This document shows, piece by piece, positions 22,017-32,763 of a DNA stretch of 41,609 nucleotides. The notes under the pieces were generated by a model that had not been told where the DNA came from, ran no database searches, and saw only the letters and a program-made list of their open reading frames with translations. Both the position numbers and the translations under genes were made by a program. Each line of letters starts with the position of its first letter. Position 1 is the first letter of the stretch. Source of the DNA: Lachnospiraceae bacterium UBA4260 (GTDB lineage Bacteria; Bacillota; Clostridia; Lachnospirales; Lachnospiraceae); contig DGWK01000036.1 of the NCBI GenBank assembly GCA_002395235.1, positions 3,402 to 45,010 of the forward strand, written 5' to 3'.

Positions 22017-24407
22017 ATGAAGAGAAATCCGCTTAATAACAGGTTCCTCCGCGACTTGCGGGACGACCTGGGCAAATATGTGGTGATCGCTCTGCTTATG
22101 ATCTTCACGATCGGATTTGTATCGGGGTTTCTGGTAGCCGACGGGAGCATGGTCAGGGCCTACAATGAGAGTTTCACCAAATATAACGTGGAAGACGGAA
22201 ATTTCCGGATCCAGAGAAGAATGAACAAGGCGCAGTGGAAATCCATAGAAGGACTGGGCCTTTATTTGTATGAACTTTTTTACAGGGAATTCGAGCTGGA
22301 CAACGGGAGCACGCTGCGCGTCTACCAAAACAGAGACCAGGTAGACCTCGTCTGCCTTATGGAAGGTGAGTTTCCGAAAAAGCCGGGAGAGATCGCGATC
22401 GACAGAATGTACGCGGAGAACAACGGCCTGAAGGTGGGCGACACGATTAGGGCCGCGGCAGCCGGAGACGAGGAGCCCAAACCCGGCGAGAGCTGGCAGA
22501 TCACGGGCCTTGTGGCGCTGTCCGACTACAGCACGATGTTCTCCGACAACAATGACACGATGTTTGACGCGCTGGGGTTCGGCGTCGCGGTCGTGACCCC
22601 GGAGGAGTTTGCGCAGTACCCGGAAGATACGCTTTATTTTAACTACGCATGGAAATACGCGGACCCGCCGAAGACGGAAGCGGAGGAGAATGACCGGGGC
22701 GAAGACCTGGTCAAGGACCTGAGCAAAGAGATCCGGCTGGAGAATTATATACCGCGCTACGCCAACCAGGCGATCCGCTTTGCGGGCGAAGATATGGGGA
22801 GCGACCGGGCGATGATGGAACTCCTTCTGTATATCATGATGGTGATCATTGCTTTTGTTTTTGGCGTCACGATCAGCAACACGATCTCACAGGAGGCGCC
22901 GGTCATCGGGACGCTGCGGGCCATGGGCTTTACCAAGGGTGAGCTGGTCCGGCACTATATGGCCATGCCTCTCATCGTGACGCTTCTGAGCGCGCTGGTC
23001 GGCAATATCCTGGGCTATACGGTCCTCAAGAACGTGTGCGCCGGCATGTACTACAACAGCTACAGTCTCACTAAATATGTCACGGTCTGGAACGCGGATG
23101 CTTTCGTGAGGACGACCGTCTTTCCCATCGTGATCATGGCGGTTGTGACCTGGGGCGTTCTTCGCTGGTCGCTGGGGCTTACGCCGCTGCAGTTTTTGCG
23201 AAGACAGCTGCGCAGACGGCAGATGAAGAGGGCGTTTCCGCTGAGTGTAAGGATTCCCTTTTTTGACAGATTCAGGATGCGCGTCATCGCACAGAACCTG
23301 CCGAATTATCTGATTCTGCTGGTGGGCATATTCTTTGCGAACATTTTGCTGATCTTCGGGCTGGCGCTGCCCCAGGCCCTGGACCACTACCAGGAGGTCG
23401 TGGAGAATAACCTTCTGTCAAAACATCAATACATCATGCAGATTCCGCTCGACGCCATGGACGAGGACCACAAGCTGGTGAGTGCCTTCCGGATGATGGA
23501 GTTTGTCAGCGAGACGGAGACGGAAAACGAGACGGCGGAAAAGTTCAGCGCGTATGTGCTGCGGACGCCGACGGACAGCCCCTACCACAAGGAAGACGTG
23601 ATGGTCTACGGCGTGCAGGCGGGCAGCAGATACGTGAGCGGCGTGCCCGCGTCGGAAGGATTTATGCAGAAGGGCTCCGCCGCAGAAACGTATCCGGAAG
23701 TGCTGATCTCGAAGGCATATTCGGACAAATATGATGTCTTTGCGGGCGATCGGATCGAGCTGCAGGAAAAATACGGCGAGGAGCGCTACACCTTCCTGGT
23801 GAAAGGCGTCTACGACTATCAGGCTTCGATCTGCGTCTTTATGGAGCAGAAGGCGCTTAATAAGTGCTTTGACCTGGGGAAGGACTACTTCTCCGGCTAC
23901 TTCTCCGATACGCCCATCACGGATATCGATGTGAAATACATAGGATCTCAGATCAACCTGGAGTCGCTGACAAAGGTGAGCAGGCAGCTCAAAATCTCTA
24001 TGGGGAGCATGATGTATCTGGTGGACTTCTTCGCGGTGGCGATCTTTATGGTGCTGATCTATATTTTGTCCAAGATCATCATCGAGAAGAACGCGCAGTC
24101 CATCTCCATGGCCAAAATATTGGGCTACACGGGCGGTGAGATCGGAAAGCTCTACATCCGGTCCACGACGGTGGTCTATCTGGTCTGCTTTGTGGCCACG
24201 ATCCCGGCGGTCTCGGCGCTGATCAGGTACCTGATGAAAGTGATGATCAGGCTGGAGATGACGGGCTGGATCGAGCTGTATGTGGGAAACAAAGTCTATG
24301 TGCAGATGCTGGCGCTGGGCGTTTTGTCTTACGCGGTGGTCGCCTTCTTCGAGTACCGCAAGATCAATAAAGTACCTATGGACGAGGCGCTCAAGAATAC
24401 AGAATAG
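22017..24407 (+). CDS. FtsX/MacB-type ABC permease, 8 membrane segments
   Basis: 796 residues. Membrane segments are visible at about 21-41, 265-288, 315-338, 366-386, 427-455, 665-687, 716-740 and 760-780. They enclose two external domains (about 45-260 and 460-660), so the protein holds two FtsX-like halves. The first half carries the conserved VIGTLRAMGFTKGELVRHYM cytoplasmic loop, the second AKILGYTGGEIGKLYIRS, both FtsX signatures. Such permeases with an ATPase of this type drive lipoprotein sorting, peptide expulsion or activation of cell-wall enzymes. The lipoprotein gene starts 12 bases later, so the three proteins probably form one envelope complex. Substrate unknown. Confidence 0.88.
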   Translation: MKRNPLNNRFLRDLRDDLGKYVVIALLMIFTIGFVSGFLVADGSMVRAYNESFTKYNVEDGNFRIQRRMNKAQWKSIEGLGLYLYELFYREFELDNGSTLRVYQNRDQVDLVCLMEGEFPKKPGEIAIDRMYAENNGLKVGDTIRAAAAGDEEPKPGESWQITGLVALSDYSTMFSDNNDTMFDALGFGVAVVTPEEFAQYPEDTLYFNYAWKYADPPKTEAEENDRGEDLVKDLSKEIRLENYIPRYANQAIRFAGEDMGSDRAMMELLLYIMMVIIAFVFGVTISNTISQEAPVIGTLRAMGFTKGELVRHYMAMPLIVTLLSALVGNILGYTVLKNVCAGMYYNSYSLTKYVTVWNADAFVRTTVFPIVIMAVVTWGVLRWSLGLTPLQFLRRQLRRRQMKRAFPLSVRIPFFDRFRMRVIAQNLPNYLILLVGIFFANILLIFGLALPQALDHYQEVVENNLLSKHQYIMQIPLDAMDEDHKLVSAFRMMEFVSETETENETAEKFSAYVLRTPTDSPYHKEDVMVYGVQAGSRYVSGVPASEGFMQKGSAAETYPEVLISKAYSDKYDVFAGDRIELQEKYGEERYTFLVKGVYDYQASICVFMEQKALNKCFDLGKDYFSGYFSDTPITDIDVKYIGSQINLESLTKVSRQLKISMGSMMYLVDFFAVAIFMVLIYILSKIIIEKNAQSISMAKILGYTGGEIGKLYIRSTTVVYLVCFVATIPAVSALIRYLMKVMIRLEMTGWIELYVGNKVYVQMLALGVLSYAVVAFFEYRKINKVPMDEALKNTE

Positions 24408-24419
24408 GACAGAGAAAAG

Positions 24420-26777
24420 ATGAGAAAGAAGCACAACTGGCGCAAAATATTGATCACAGCAGTTCTCTGCCCCGCCATGGTATTGAACCTGGCGGCCTGC
24501 TCGCAGAAAAACCCCGGAGCAGGTGCCGCCGCCGGGAGCACGGGGGAGGAGAGCGCGGGCGAAGAGGCAGGAAAGAACTCAGATCAGAATTCCGGGAACT
24601 CCGGGAAAAAGGGCTCCGAGGAAGTTGTCTTTTACCCGCCCGCGGACTCGCCTTTCGTGACGCCGGGGGAGAAAGAGGAGACCGTCTACGTCAAGGCGGA
24701 CGCCTCGGGAACGCCCACGGAGAAGACCGTGGAGGTGGTTCTGAAAAAGATCGAGGGGAGCGATCCCGTCGAGGACCGGTCAAACCTTCGGGAGATCAAG
24801 AATACCGAGGGAAATGAGGAGGTGTCTGAAGCGGGCGAAGGCCGCTATCTGTGGGAGAATCACGGGGAGGACATCCATTACAAAGGCTTGTCCGACGAAC
24901 AGCTCCCGGTGGACGTGCATGTCACCTACTATCTGGAGGGGCAGGAGGTCAGCGCGCAGCAGATCGCGGGCAAAACGGGCAAGGTCAGGATCCGATTTGA
25001 TTACGACAACCATACGGATGTGCCTTTCATGGTGCTCTCGTCGGTGATCCTGTCCTCGGACGTGTTCAGCGAATTGGAGGTCACGAACGGGCGCGTCATG
25101 GACCTGGGCGAGCAGAAGGCGGTGATCGGGTTTGCCTTCCCGGGACTTATGGACACCCTGAAGCTCGTCGACTATGAGCCCACGGAGGAGATCGAGCTTC
25201 CGGACTATGTGGAGATCGAGGCGCGGGCGGAAGAATTCGAGCTTGATTTTACGGCGACGGTCATCAGCACCGGGCTGTTCGAAGAGGTGGAAGACAAGGA
25301 TCTGGACGATCTCGAAAAGGTCTCGGACGACATGAAGGAGCTGACGGACGCCTCCTCGGAGATGAAAGACGCGGCGCAGGAGCTGGCGGACGCCGGAGGG
25401 GAGTACGGAGATTACCTGTCACAATATTTTGGCGGGCTCTCGCAGCTGAGCGAGGGGACGGGACAGCTGGAGCAGGGTCTCATCGCACTGAGCCAAAATA
25501 TCGCAAAGATCTCAGAGGGCGCGAAGGGCCTGCAGACGGGGCTTTCGCAGATCGACAGCTCACTGTCGCAGCTGGACTTGTCTTCGATCGGCTCTGAGGA
25601 GAGCGGCAAGGAGGCGGCAGCGGTGCAGGAAGCGCTGACATCGCTGGGAAAGAACAGTGCCTTCCTGAGCGAAAAGCTCTCCGCTATCGAGTCCAATCTG
25701 GAGAAGGTGAGGACCTTCAAGGAAGACGTGGAAACTTATCGCGGGCAGGTGCAGGAGCTGCAGAAAGCAGTCGCAGACAACCCGGCGCCCGACCTGTCCG
25801 AAAAAGAGGAGGAGCGGGCGGCTCTGCTTAACGCGGACGCTTCGGAGCAGGCGCGACAGATCGCGGAGCAGGCGGCGCAGGAGGCGGCCTCCGACGCGGT
25901 GGATACGGCCGCAGAGAACGCCGCGCAGGCGACGGCGCAGGATGCAAGGGACGCCGTCACGACGAACATCGCAGAGAGCGGAGCGCTGGACGACCTGGGG
26001 CTGACGGACGAGCAGAAGGAAGCGGTCAAGGAGCAGCTGATCAGTGAAATCGTTGACTCCATCGGAGAGAATACCGGCGAGAAGCCGGAGGTGACCGTGG
26101 ACACGGAAGATGTGGAGATCGCGCTGGACGAGACTTTTGCAAAGATTACGGAGGAACTGCAAAAAGACGCGGACGAGCGCTACAAGGCAGTCAGCGAGGC
26201 CTCTGCCGCGATCACGGAGCCGGAGATCCCGGACCTGGAAGCGCTGGACAGCGAGAGAATGAAGGAGATCGACGCGGCGGTGGCCGAGATGAATACTTCG
26301 CTGGAGGTGGTCTCTGCCTACGCGCAGGGGATGGCTTCCAATGCGCAGGCCCTCGGGCAGCTGGCAGCCTCCCTGCAGGCCCTGCAGAGCGGCGTCTCAG
26401 AGCTGTCACAGGGGAGCGAAGCGCTGACAAAGGGAATCGGCGCCTATGAGGAGGCCATTGCCGCGGCGGCCGAGGGCTCCTCGGAGCTTCGAAGCGCGGT
26501 GGAGATGATCTCGGCGGCGGGCGGAGAGCTGGGCGGAGCCTATTGTCTGCTCGTGGAAGGCATGGAAGCCTTTGCGGACGGCGTCGCGGAGTTCGACAAG
26601 GAAGGCATTCAGAGCCTGGTGGAGCTGGCCGGTCCCCAATATCAGGATGTGATCAAGGGCGTCCGGGCGGCGCGGGACGCGGAGCACAGTTACACGAATT
26701 TCTCCGGCCTCTGCGACGGACAGAAAGGGAGCGTCAAGTTTGTCATCGAGACAGAGGAGATCGACGCGGACACATAA
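24420..26777 (+). CDS. Large coiled-coil lipoprotein partnered with the FtsX-type permease
   Basis: 785 residues. The signal peptide ends in the lipobox LNLAAC (Cys 27), then a low-complexity Gly/Ser/Glu/Asn linker. A beta-rich domain (about 80-300, with VDVHVTYYLEG, KVRIRFDYDNH and VIGFAFPGL) precedes about 430 residues of helix with Leu-x-x-Gly spacing (GTGQLEQGLIALS, GAKGLQTGLSQI, GVSELSQGSEALTKG). This pattern matches the heptads of YhgE/Pip-type and related clostridial proteins. An Ala/Glu-rich stretch (about 460-590) is probably a long coiled coil. No C-terminal membrane segment is present, unlike YhgE. The protein is thus an extracellular, lipid-anchored partner of the permease; whether it receives cargo or transmits conformational change is not shown. 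Confidence 0.78.
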   Translation: MRKKHNWRKILITAVLCPAMVLNLAACSQKNPGAGAAAGSTGEESAGEEAGKNSDQNSGNSGKKGSEEVVFYPPADSPFVTPGEKEETVYVKADASGTPTEKTVEVVLKKIEGSDPVEDRSNLREIKNTEGNEEVSEAGEGRYLWENHGEDIHYKGLSDEQLPVDVHVTYYLEGQEVSAQQIAGKTGKVRIRFDYDNHTDVPFMVLSSVILSSDVFSELEVTNGRVMDLGEQKAVIGFAFPGLMDTLKLVDYEPTEEIELPDYVEIEARAEEFELDFTATVISTGLFEEVEDKDLDDLEKVSDDMKELTDASSEMKDAAQELADAGGEYGDYLSQYFGGLSQLSEGTGQLEQGLIALSQNIAKISEGAKGLQTGLSQIDSSLSQLDLSSIGSEESGKEAAAVQEALTSLGKNSAFLSEKLSAIESNLEKVRTFKEDVETYRGQVQELQKAVADNPAPDLSEKEEERAALLNADASEQARQIAEQAAQEAASDAVDTAAENAAQATAQDARDAVTTNIAESGALDDLGLTDEQKEAVKEQLISEIVDSIGENTGEKPEVTVDTEDVEIALDETFAKITEELQKDADERYKAVSEASAAITEPEIPDLEALDSERMKEIDAAVAEMNTSLEVVSAYAQGMASNAQALGQLAASLQALQSGVSELSQGSEALTKGIGAYEEAIAAAAEGSSELRSAVEMISAAGGELGGAYCLLVEGMEAFADGVAEFDKEGIQSLVELAGPQYQDVIKGVRAARDAEHSYTNFSGLCDGQKGSVKFVIETEEIDADT

Positions 26778-26814
26778 TTTTCAGACAAAATTAACAATCT
26801 GGCAATCGAATTTG

Positions 26815-26865
26815 AGGAGCTGCATGCTATAATCTATTGTTAGCGTGCAGCTCCTTGCTCTTTTG
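26815..26865 (+). terminator. Hairpin terminator of the AraC/ABC operon
   Basis: AGGAGCTGCA pairs perfectly with TGCAGCTCCT, extended inward by GCT/AGC across one mismatch, with a 13-base loop (26829-26841) and a TGCTCTTTT tract after it. The extended -10 of the next operon overlaps its left arm and loop. Confidence 0.7.
26825..26833 (+). promoter_or_regulatory. Extended -10 promoter of the P-type ATPase operon, inside the upstream terminator
   Basis: TGCTATAAT is a perfect TG-N-TATAAT about 76 bases ahead of the chosen GTG start. No convincing -35 box is seen. It overlaps the left arm and loop of the hairpin at 26815-26855. Confidence 0.6.
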
Positions 26866-26908
26866 GGGCGGGCAGCGGACATCGCGACAACTTTACAAGG
26901 AATCCGAG

Positions 26909-29321
<2,413 letters not shown>

Positions 29322-29344
<23 letters not shown>

Positions 29345-30332
29345 GCTGCCGGATGTGCCCGGGACGAAGGATAAGGAAAATATGCGGGAGACCTGGAAAA
29401 AGGTGCTGTTCATATTCAATCCGGTTTCGGGAAAATCTCAGATCCGCACGGACCTGGTGGATATTTTGGAGATCCTGTCCGCAAAAGATTATGTGATCAC
29501 CTGCTATCCCACCAAGTGCCGCGGCGACGCCAGGAACCTGGTCCGCAGCAGGAAAGAGGATTATGTCTATGTGATCTGCGCGGGCGGCGACGGCACGCTC
29601 GACGAAGTGGTGAGCGGTATGATGGAGAATCCGGACAAGCCCTTTGTGCCCATCGGATACATTCCGTCCGGGACCACCAATGATTTCGCGAACAGCCTCG
29701 GGATCCCGTCGGACATTAAAGAGGCGGCGAAAGTGATTGCGAACGGCAGGACCTTCCTGTGCGACCTGGGGCGCTTCAATAAGAACGACTACTTCACTTA
29801 TGTGGCGGCTTTCGGTATTTTTACGGAGACCTCCTACCAGACGCCGCAGGACCTCAAAAACACGCTGGGACATATGGCTTATGTCCTGCAGGGAGTGATG
29901 GATCTGGGCAACATCAGGACCTATCATTTCCGCGTGGAGTCGGCGGAATTCTCCGCGTCTGAAGACTTCGTCTTCGGAATGGTCACGAATTCCAAGACGG
30001 TCGGCGGCTTTCCGGATATTACGGGGAGCGAAGTGGACATGAGCGACGGACTGTTTGAGGTGACGCTCATCAAAATGCCGCAAAATATTCTGGAACTCAA
30101 TGATATCGTTCAATATCTGGGCGGCATGGCGCAAACATCGGACCTTGTATTCCGCTTCAAAACATCGCATCTCGTGCTGGAGTCCGACGAACCGGTCAGG
30201 TGGACGAGAGACGGGGAGTTCGCCGGAGCCTTCAAGAGAGTGGAGCTCACGAATCTCAACAAGAAGCTCAAGATCATCGTGTCGGCGGAGAAGGCCAGGC
30301 AGCTGGCGGCGCCGGCGGAGAATCGGCAGTAA
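29322..30332 (+). CDS. Diacylglycerol/lipid kinase family protein (DagK/YegS type)
   Basis: 336 residues from ATG 29322, chosen because GGAGGA is 8 bases upstream; the start overlaps the ATPase gene by 23 bases, which suggests translational coupling. The catalytic fold opens with VLFIFNPVSGKS. The nucleotide-binding motif is CAGGDGTLDEVVSGMM, followed by PSGTTNDFANSLGIP, the signature of the DagK/LCB5 family. DMSDGLFEVTLI and a C-terminal VRWTRDGEF segment are also typical. It probably phosphorylates diacylglycerol or another lipid at the inner face of the membrane, recycling it to phosphatidate. Co-expression with a P-type pump is unusual and may reflect envelope or lipid homeostasis. Confidence 0.87.
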
Positions 30333-30344
30333 AGGAGTAAAAAA

Positions 30345-30617
30345 ATGGAAAACAATGCGCCCGCTTTTGAGAACGGGGAATATGTAACTTTTCATGTCAC
30401 TACAAAAGACGGAAAAGATGTGGAGATGGCCGTCGTCGATGAATTTGACATTGAGAACAGGCACTATGTCGTGAGTTCGGTGGTGGAAGACGACACGATT
30501 AAGGTGGATGGACAGTATATTTACCGCTGTCATGTCAAGGATGATGATTTCACGGTGGAGCCTATTTCCGATCCGAAGGAATTTGAGAGGGTCGCGAGGG
30601 CTTATTCGGAGATGTAA
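30345..30617 (+). CDS. DUF1292-family small protein
   Basis: 90 residues, a typical length. The pattern EYVTFHVTTKDGKDVEMAVVDEFDIENRHYVV and later DPKEFERVARAYSEM matches DUF1292 proteins, which are widespread in Firmicutes and have no firm function. It is acidic and cytoplasmic. An AAGGAG site lies ahead of the ATG, 12 bases after the lipid kinase stop, so it is the third gene of that operon. Confidence 0.88.
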   Translation: MENNAPAFENGEYVTFHVTTKDGKDVEMAVVDEFDIENRHYVVSSVVEDDTIKVDGQYIYRCHVKDDDFTVEPISDPKEFERVARAYSEM

Positions 30618-30762
30618 TCAAGCAGATAACTCTCGCATGGGGGCCGGCGAGCGGAGCTCAGGCATACTTGTATGACTGAGATATACGATATTCCGGACAA
30701 TAATAAGCGGTAGATTCGGTCACCTGAAAAAGGTATATATGTTTTTTGAGAGTACCAAGAAA

Positions 30763-30782
30763 GTTTCGAAACATTTCGAAAC
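30763..30782. promoter_or_regulatory. LacI-type operator, distal copy
   Basis: Two adjoining 10-base palindromes, GTTTCGAAAC and ATTTCGAAAC. The central TCGAAACATTTCGA matches the LacI-family form GAAACGTTTC with one change at the central base pair. It lies 205 bases ahead of the regulator start. Confidence 0.7.
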
Positions 30783-30857
30783 AAAGGTGGTGCTTAAAAA
30801 AAGATGCATATATAAATTCTGGCAGATGAACAGTGGGAGATAATTTCTACTATAAAA

Positions 30858-30877
30858 GTTTCGAAACGTTTCGAAAC
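30858..30877. promoter_or_regulatory. LacI-type operator, proximal copy
   Basis: A perfect 20-base palindrome made of two GTTTCGAAAC units. Its centre, CGAAACGTTTCG, is a standard LacI-family operator with the central CG step. Distance to the distal copy is 95 bases, close to nine helical turns, which would allow a looped complex. Confidence 0.78.
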
Positions 30878-30986
30878 AAAAGTGGCGCTTAAAAAAAATA
30901 CATATATAAATCTTGAAGGATGATCCATAGTGGGTAATTTCTATTCATAGAAGGTTTCGTGCTATTTTGACAGAAAGCGAGAATGA

Positions 30987-32048
30987 ATGACAACATTAGA
31001 TGATATTGCAAAACGTCTCGGTATTTCTAAGGCAACTGTCTCAAAAGCCCTCAACGGCAGGGAAGATATCAGCGAAGCTATGCGCAAGACAATCATGGAA
31101 ACTGCAATTGAGATGGGCTATAGTCGCGCTTCAAGGAAGGAAAAGAACAAACAGATTTGTGTATTTACCAAGGACAGAGAAGATTCATATGTCAAGGCAC
31201 TGGGTTCAGAAGCTGAGGCAAAAGATTCATATGCCGGGGTACGGGAGTCGGTTGATGAGGCGCAGGAGTCGGATCTTGTATTGGGCTTTCGACAGGCTGC
31301 AGAGCCAGACGGGTTCCGGGTCCGCGAGATTCCGCTGTCATTGGCGCTGCAGTGGCTTTACAGCTATGATGAATTCATGATGAGAAATAATTATGCGGGA
31401 GCTTTTATTACGGACATCAGGTTTGATGGTCGATGGGCCGACGGTCTTGAGCTCTCCGGGACACCGGCTGTACTGTATAAAAGTTCTGCTCCCATGAATT
31501 CTTTGGTCACGGCGATCGGATTTGATGAGTATGAAGGGATGAATCTTGCAGTCTCATGGCTGCAGGATCTGGGACATGAGAAAATCGGTTATCTGAGCGG
31601 GTCTTTGGACAATTCGGTTTATAGAGAGCGGCACAGTGCGTTTTTACTTGCCATGAGAGAAAACGAGCTGGACTGTTCAAAAGATTATACAGGGGTAGAC
31701 ATTTTGTCACCGGAGTCTCTGGAGCTGCACTTTCAGCGTCTGGTCGACCTTAATTGTACTGCGCTGATCTGCAGTGATGATTTTCTTGCTTACGACGTTA
31801 TGACTCAGTGTAAAAAGCAGGGGCTGCATATACCGGAGGACATCAGCATCATAGGAATCGGTGATCTCCCGCAGAGCGAAAGCACATCCCCGCCGCTGTC
31901 AAGTATCCGCCAGGACAGGAAGGGACTTGGGAAGATTGCATTTTTGGCACTTTCAGGACAATTGTCCGGTGCACACGCAAATAATATAACGCTGCACTCA
32001 GAACTGATCCGGCGAGGATCTGTCGGTGAGCGGGACCGCGATATTTAA
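30987..32048 (+). CDS. LacI/GalR-family transcriptional regulator
   Basis: 353 residues from ATG 30987. The N-terminal helix-turn-helix reads TTLDDIAKRLGISKATVSKALNGREDISEAMR, the LacI family signature, followed by the ETAIEMGYSR hinge helix. The C-terminal part is the periplasmic-binding-like effector domain (AGAFITD, LGHEKIGYLSG, ALICSDDFLAYDVMTQCKKQGLHIPEDISIIGIGD, SSIRQDRKGLG). It should bind a sugar or related ligand in the cytoplasm. The two operators upstream suggest autoregulation. No sugar transporter or metabolic operon follows directly, so its other targets lie elsewhere. The linker between DNA-binding and effector domains (about residues 50-95) is unusually acidic. Confidence 0.93.
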   Translation: MTTLDDIAKRLGISKATVSKALNGREDISEAMRKTIMETAIEMGYSRASRKEKNKQICVFTKDREDSYVKALGSEAEAKDSYAGVRESVDEAQESDLVLGFRQAAEPDGFRVREIPLSLALQWLYSYDEFMMRNNYAGAFITDIRFDGRWADGLELSGTPAVLYKSSAPMNSLVTAIGFDEYEGMNLAVSWLQDLGHEKIGYLSGSLDNSVYRERHSAFLLAMRENELDCSKDYTGVDILSPESLELHFQRLVDLNCTALICSDDFLAYDVMTQCKKQGLHIPEDISIIGIGDLPQSESTSPPLSSIRQDRKGLGKIAFLALSGQLSGAHANNITLHSELIRRGSVGERDRDI

Positions 32049-32091
32049 CACAAAATTCACAAAATGGTAATGCATATTCAGCAAAATAGAG

Positions 32092-32099
32092 TGTACAAT
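32092..32099 (+). promoter_or_regulatory. Possible promoter for the Asp-repeat membrane protein
   Basis: TGTACAAT, with TACAAT at 32094, lies about 75 bases ahead of the ATG. No clear -35 box is seen, so the call is weak. Confidence 0.3.
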
Positions 32100-32172
32100 T
32101 ACATATGCAGGATGCAATGCGCATCGGCACAGGGGAACTTTTAAACAGTTGTAAAAAACGGAGGAATGAATA

Positions 32173-32643
32173 ATGGGTTTTTTCGGTAAACTGATCGGAA
32201 CAGCAGTTGGTTTGGCAGCAGCAGCCGGTGTCGTCTACTATCTCAAGAATCGCGCAGAGGAAGAGAATTATGATATCGACGAGTTCGATGAGGACTTCGA
32301 GGAAGAAGACGCGGCAGAAGAGGTCGTAAAATCTGCTCCGGCCGAGGGTGAAGAGAAGGTCGAGATGAAGGATGACAACGCCAAAGCTGTAGATCTGGAC
32401 GGCGACGGCAAGGCAGATGCTGTCTATGTAGATCTGGACGGCGACGGCAAGATCGACGCCCTGGCAGTGGACACGGACGATGACGGAAAGGCTGACAAGA
32501 TCCTTATTGATACAGACAAGGACGGCGTTTCGGACACCGTGATCACAACCGCTGAGACGAAGGCAGAAGAAGCTCCTAAGGCAGAAGAGGCCCCTAAGGC
32601 AGAGGAAGCTCCCAAGGCGGAAGAGGCACCGAAGGCTGAGTAA
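32173..32643 (+). CDS. Small membrane-anchored protein with four Asp-rich 13-residue repeats
   Basis: 156 residues; GGAGGA lies 7 bases ahead of ATG 32173. A short membrane segment (about residues 7-25, LIGTAVGLAAAAGVVYYL) is followed by a very acidic stretch. Then come four exact 13-residue repeats (residues about 73-124; bases 32389-32544) of the form VDLDGDGKADAVY, with DxDxDGxxD spacing as in thrombospondin type 3 and dockerin Ca2+-binding loops. The tail is about five copies of KAEEAP. Family not recognised. Calcium binding is inferred from the spacing of Asp residues. Orientation across the membrane cannot be told. It has its own terminator and is a single gene. Confidence 0.75.
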   Translation: MGFFGKLIGTAVGLAAAAGVVYYLKNRAEEENYDIDEFDEDFEEEDAAEEVVKSAPAEGEEKVEMKDDNAKAVDLDGDGKADAVYVDLDGDGKIDALAVDTDDDGKADKILIDTDKDGVSDTVITTAETKAEEAPKAEEAPKAEEAPKAEEAPKAE

Positions 32644-32655
32644 GAGATTCGGAGG

Positions 32656-32691
32656 GCGCCGGCAGGTATTGTACCTGTCGGCGCTCTTTTT
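32656..32691 (+). terminator. Intrinsic terminator after the Asp-repeat gene
   Basis: GCGCCGGCAGGTA pairs with TACCTGTCGGCGC (one wobble pair) around a 3-base loop, followed by TCTTTTT. Confidence 0.9.
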
Positions 32692-32722
32692 GTAATTCAA
32701 TCCAAATAGGCACTCCGAAGTA

Positions 32723-32731
32723 TGGTATAAT
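32723..32731 (+). promoter_or_regulatory. Extended -10 promoter for the PsuG-like gene
   Basis: TGGTATAAT is a perfect TG-N-TATAAT, 33 bases ahead of the chosen ATG at 32764. No -35 box is apparent. Confidence 0.65.
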
Positions 32732-32763
32732 AAGCTGTAGTGAAAACCAGGGAGGGTATGATT

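Larger units (their letters stand above)
30763..30959. repeat. Two tandem ~95-bp units plus the start of a third, upstream of the LacI gene
   Basis: Unit 1 (30763-30857) and unit 2 (30858-30953) share GTTTCGAAAC palindromes, a GTGG(T/C)GCTTAAAAAAA stretch, a CATATATAAAT stretch and a GGG(A/T)A(G)ATAATTTCTA-like end. A third GTTTCG starts at 30954. The copies have diverged, so the duplication is not recent. This and the operators account for most of the 369-base gap before the LacI gene; the rest (30618-30762) holds only a weak CTCAG/CTGAG hairpin near 30658 and no gene. Confidence 0.85.

Noticed and set aside
30763..30877. CRISPR-like spacing of GTTTCGAAAC repeats
   Set aside because: There are only two full units, the 'spacers' are themselves similar to each other, and no cas gene is near. 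A duplicated operator fits better.
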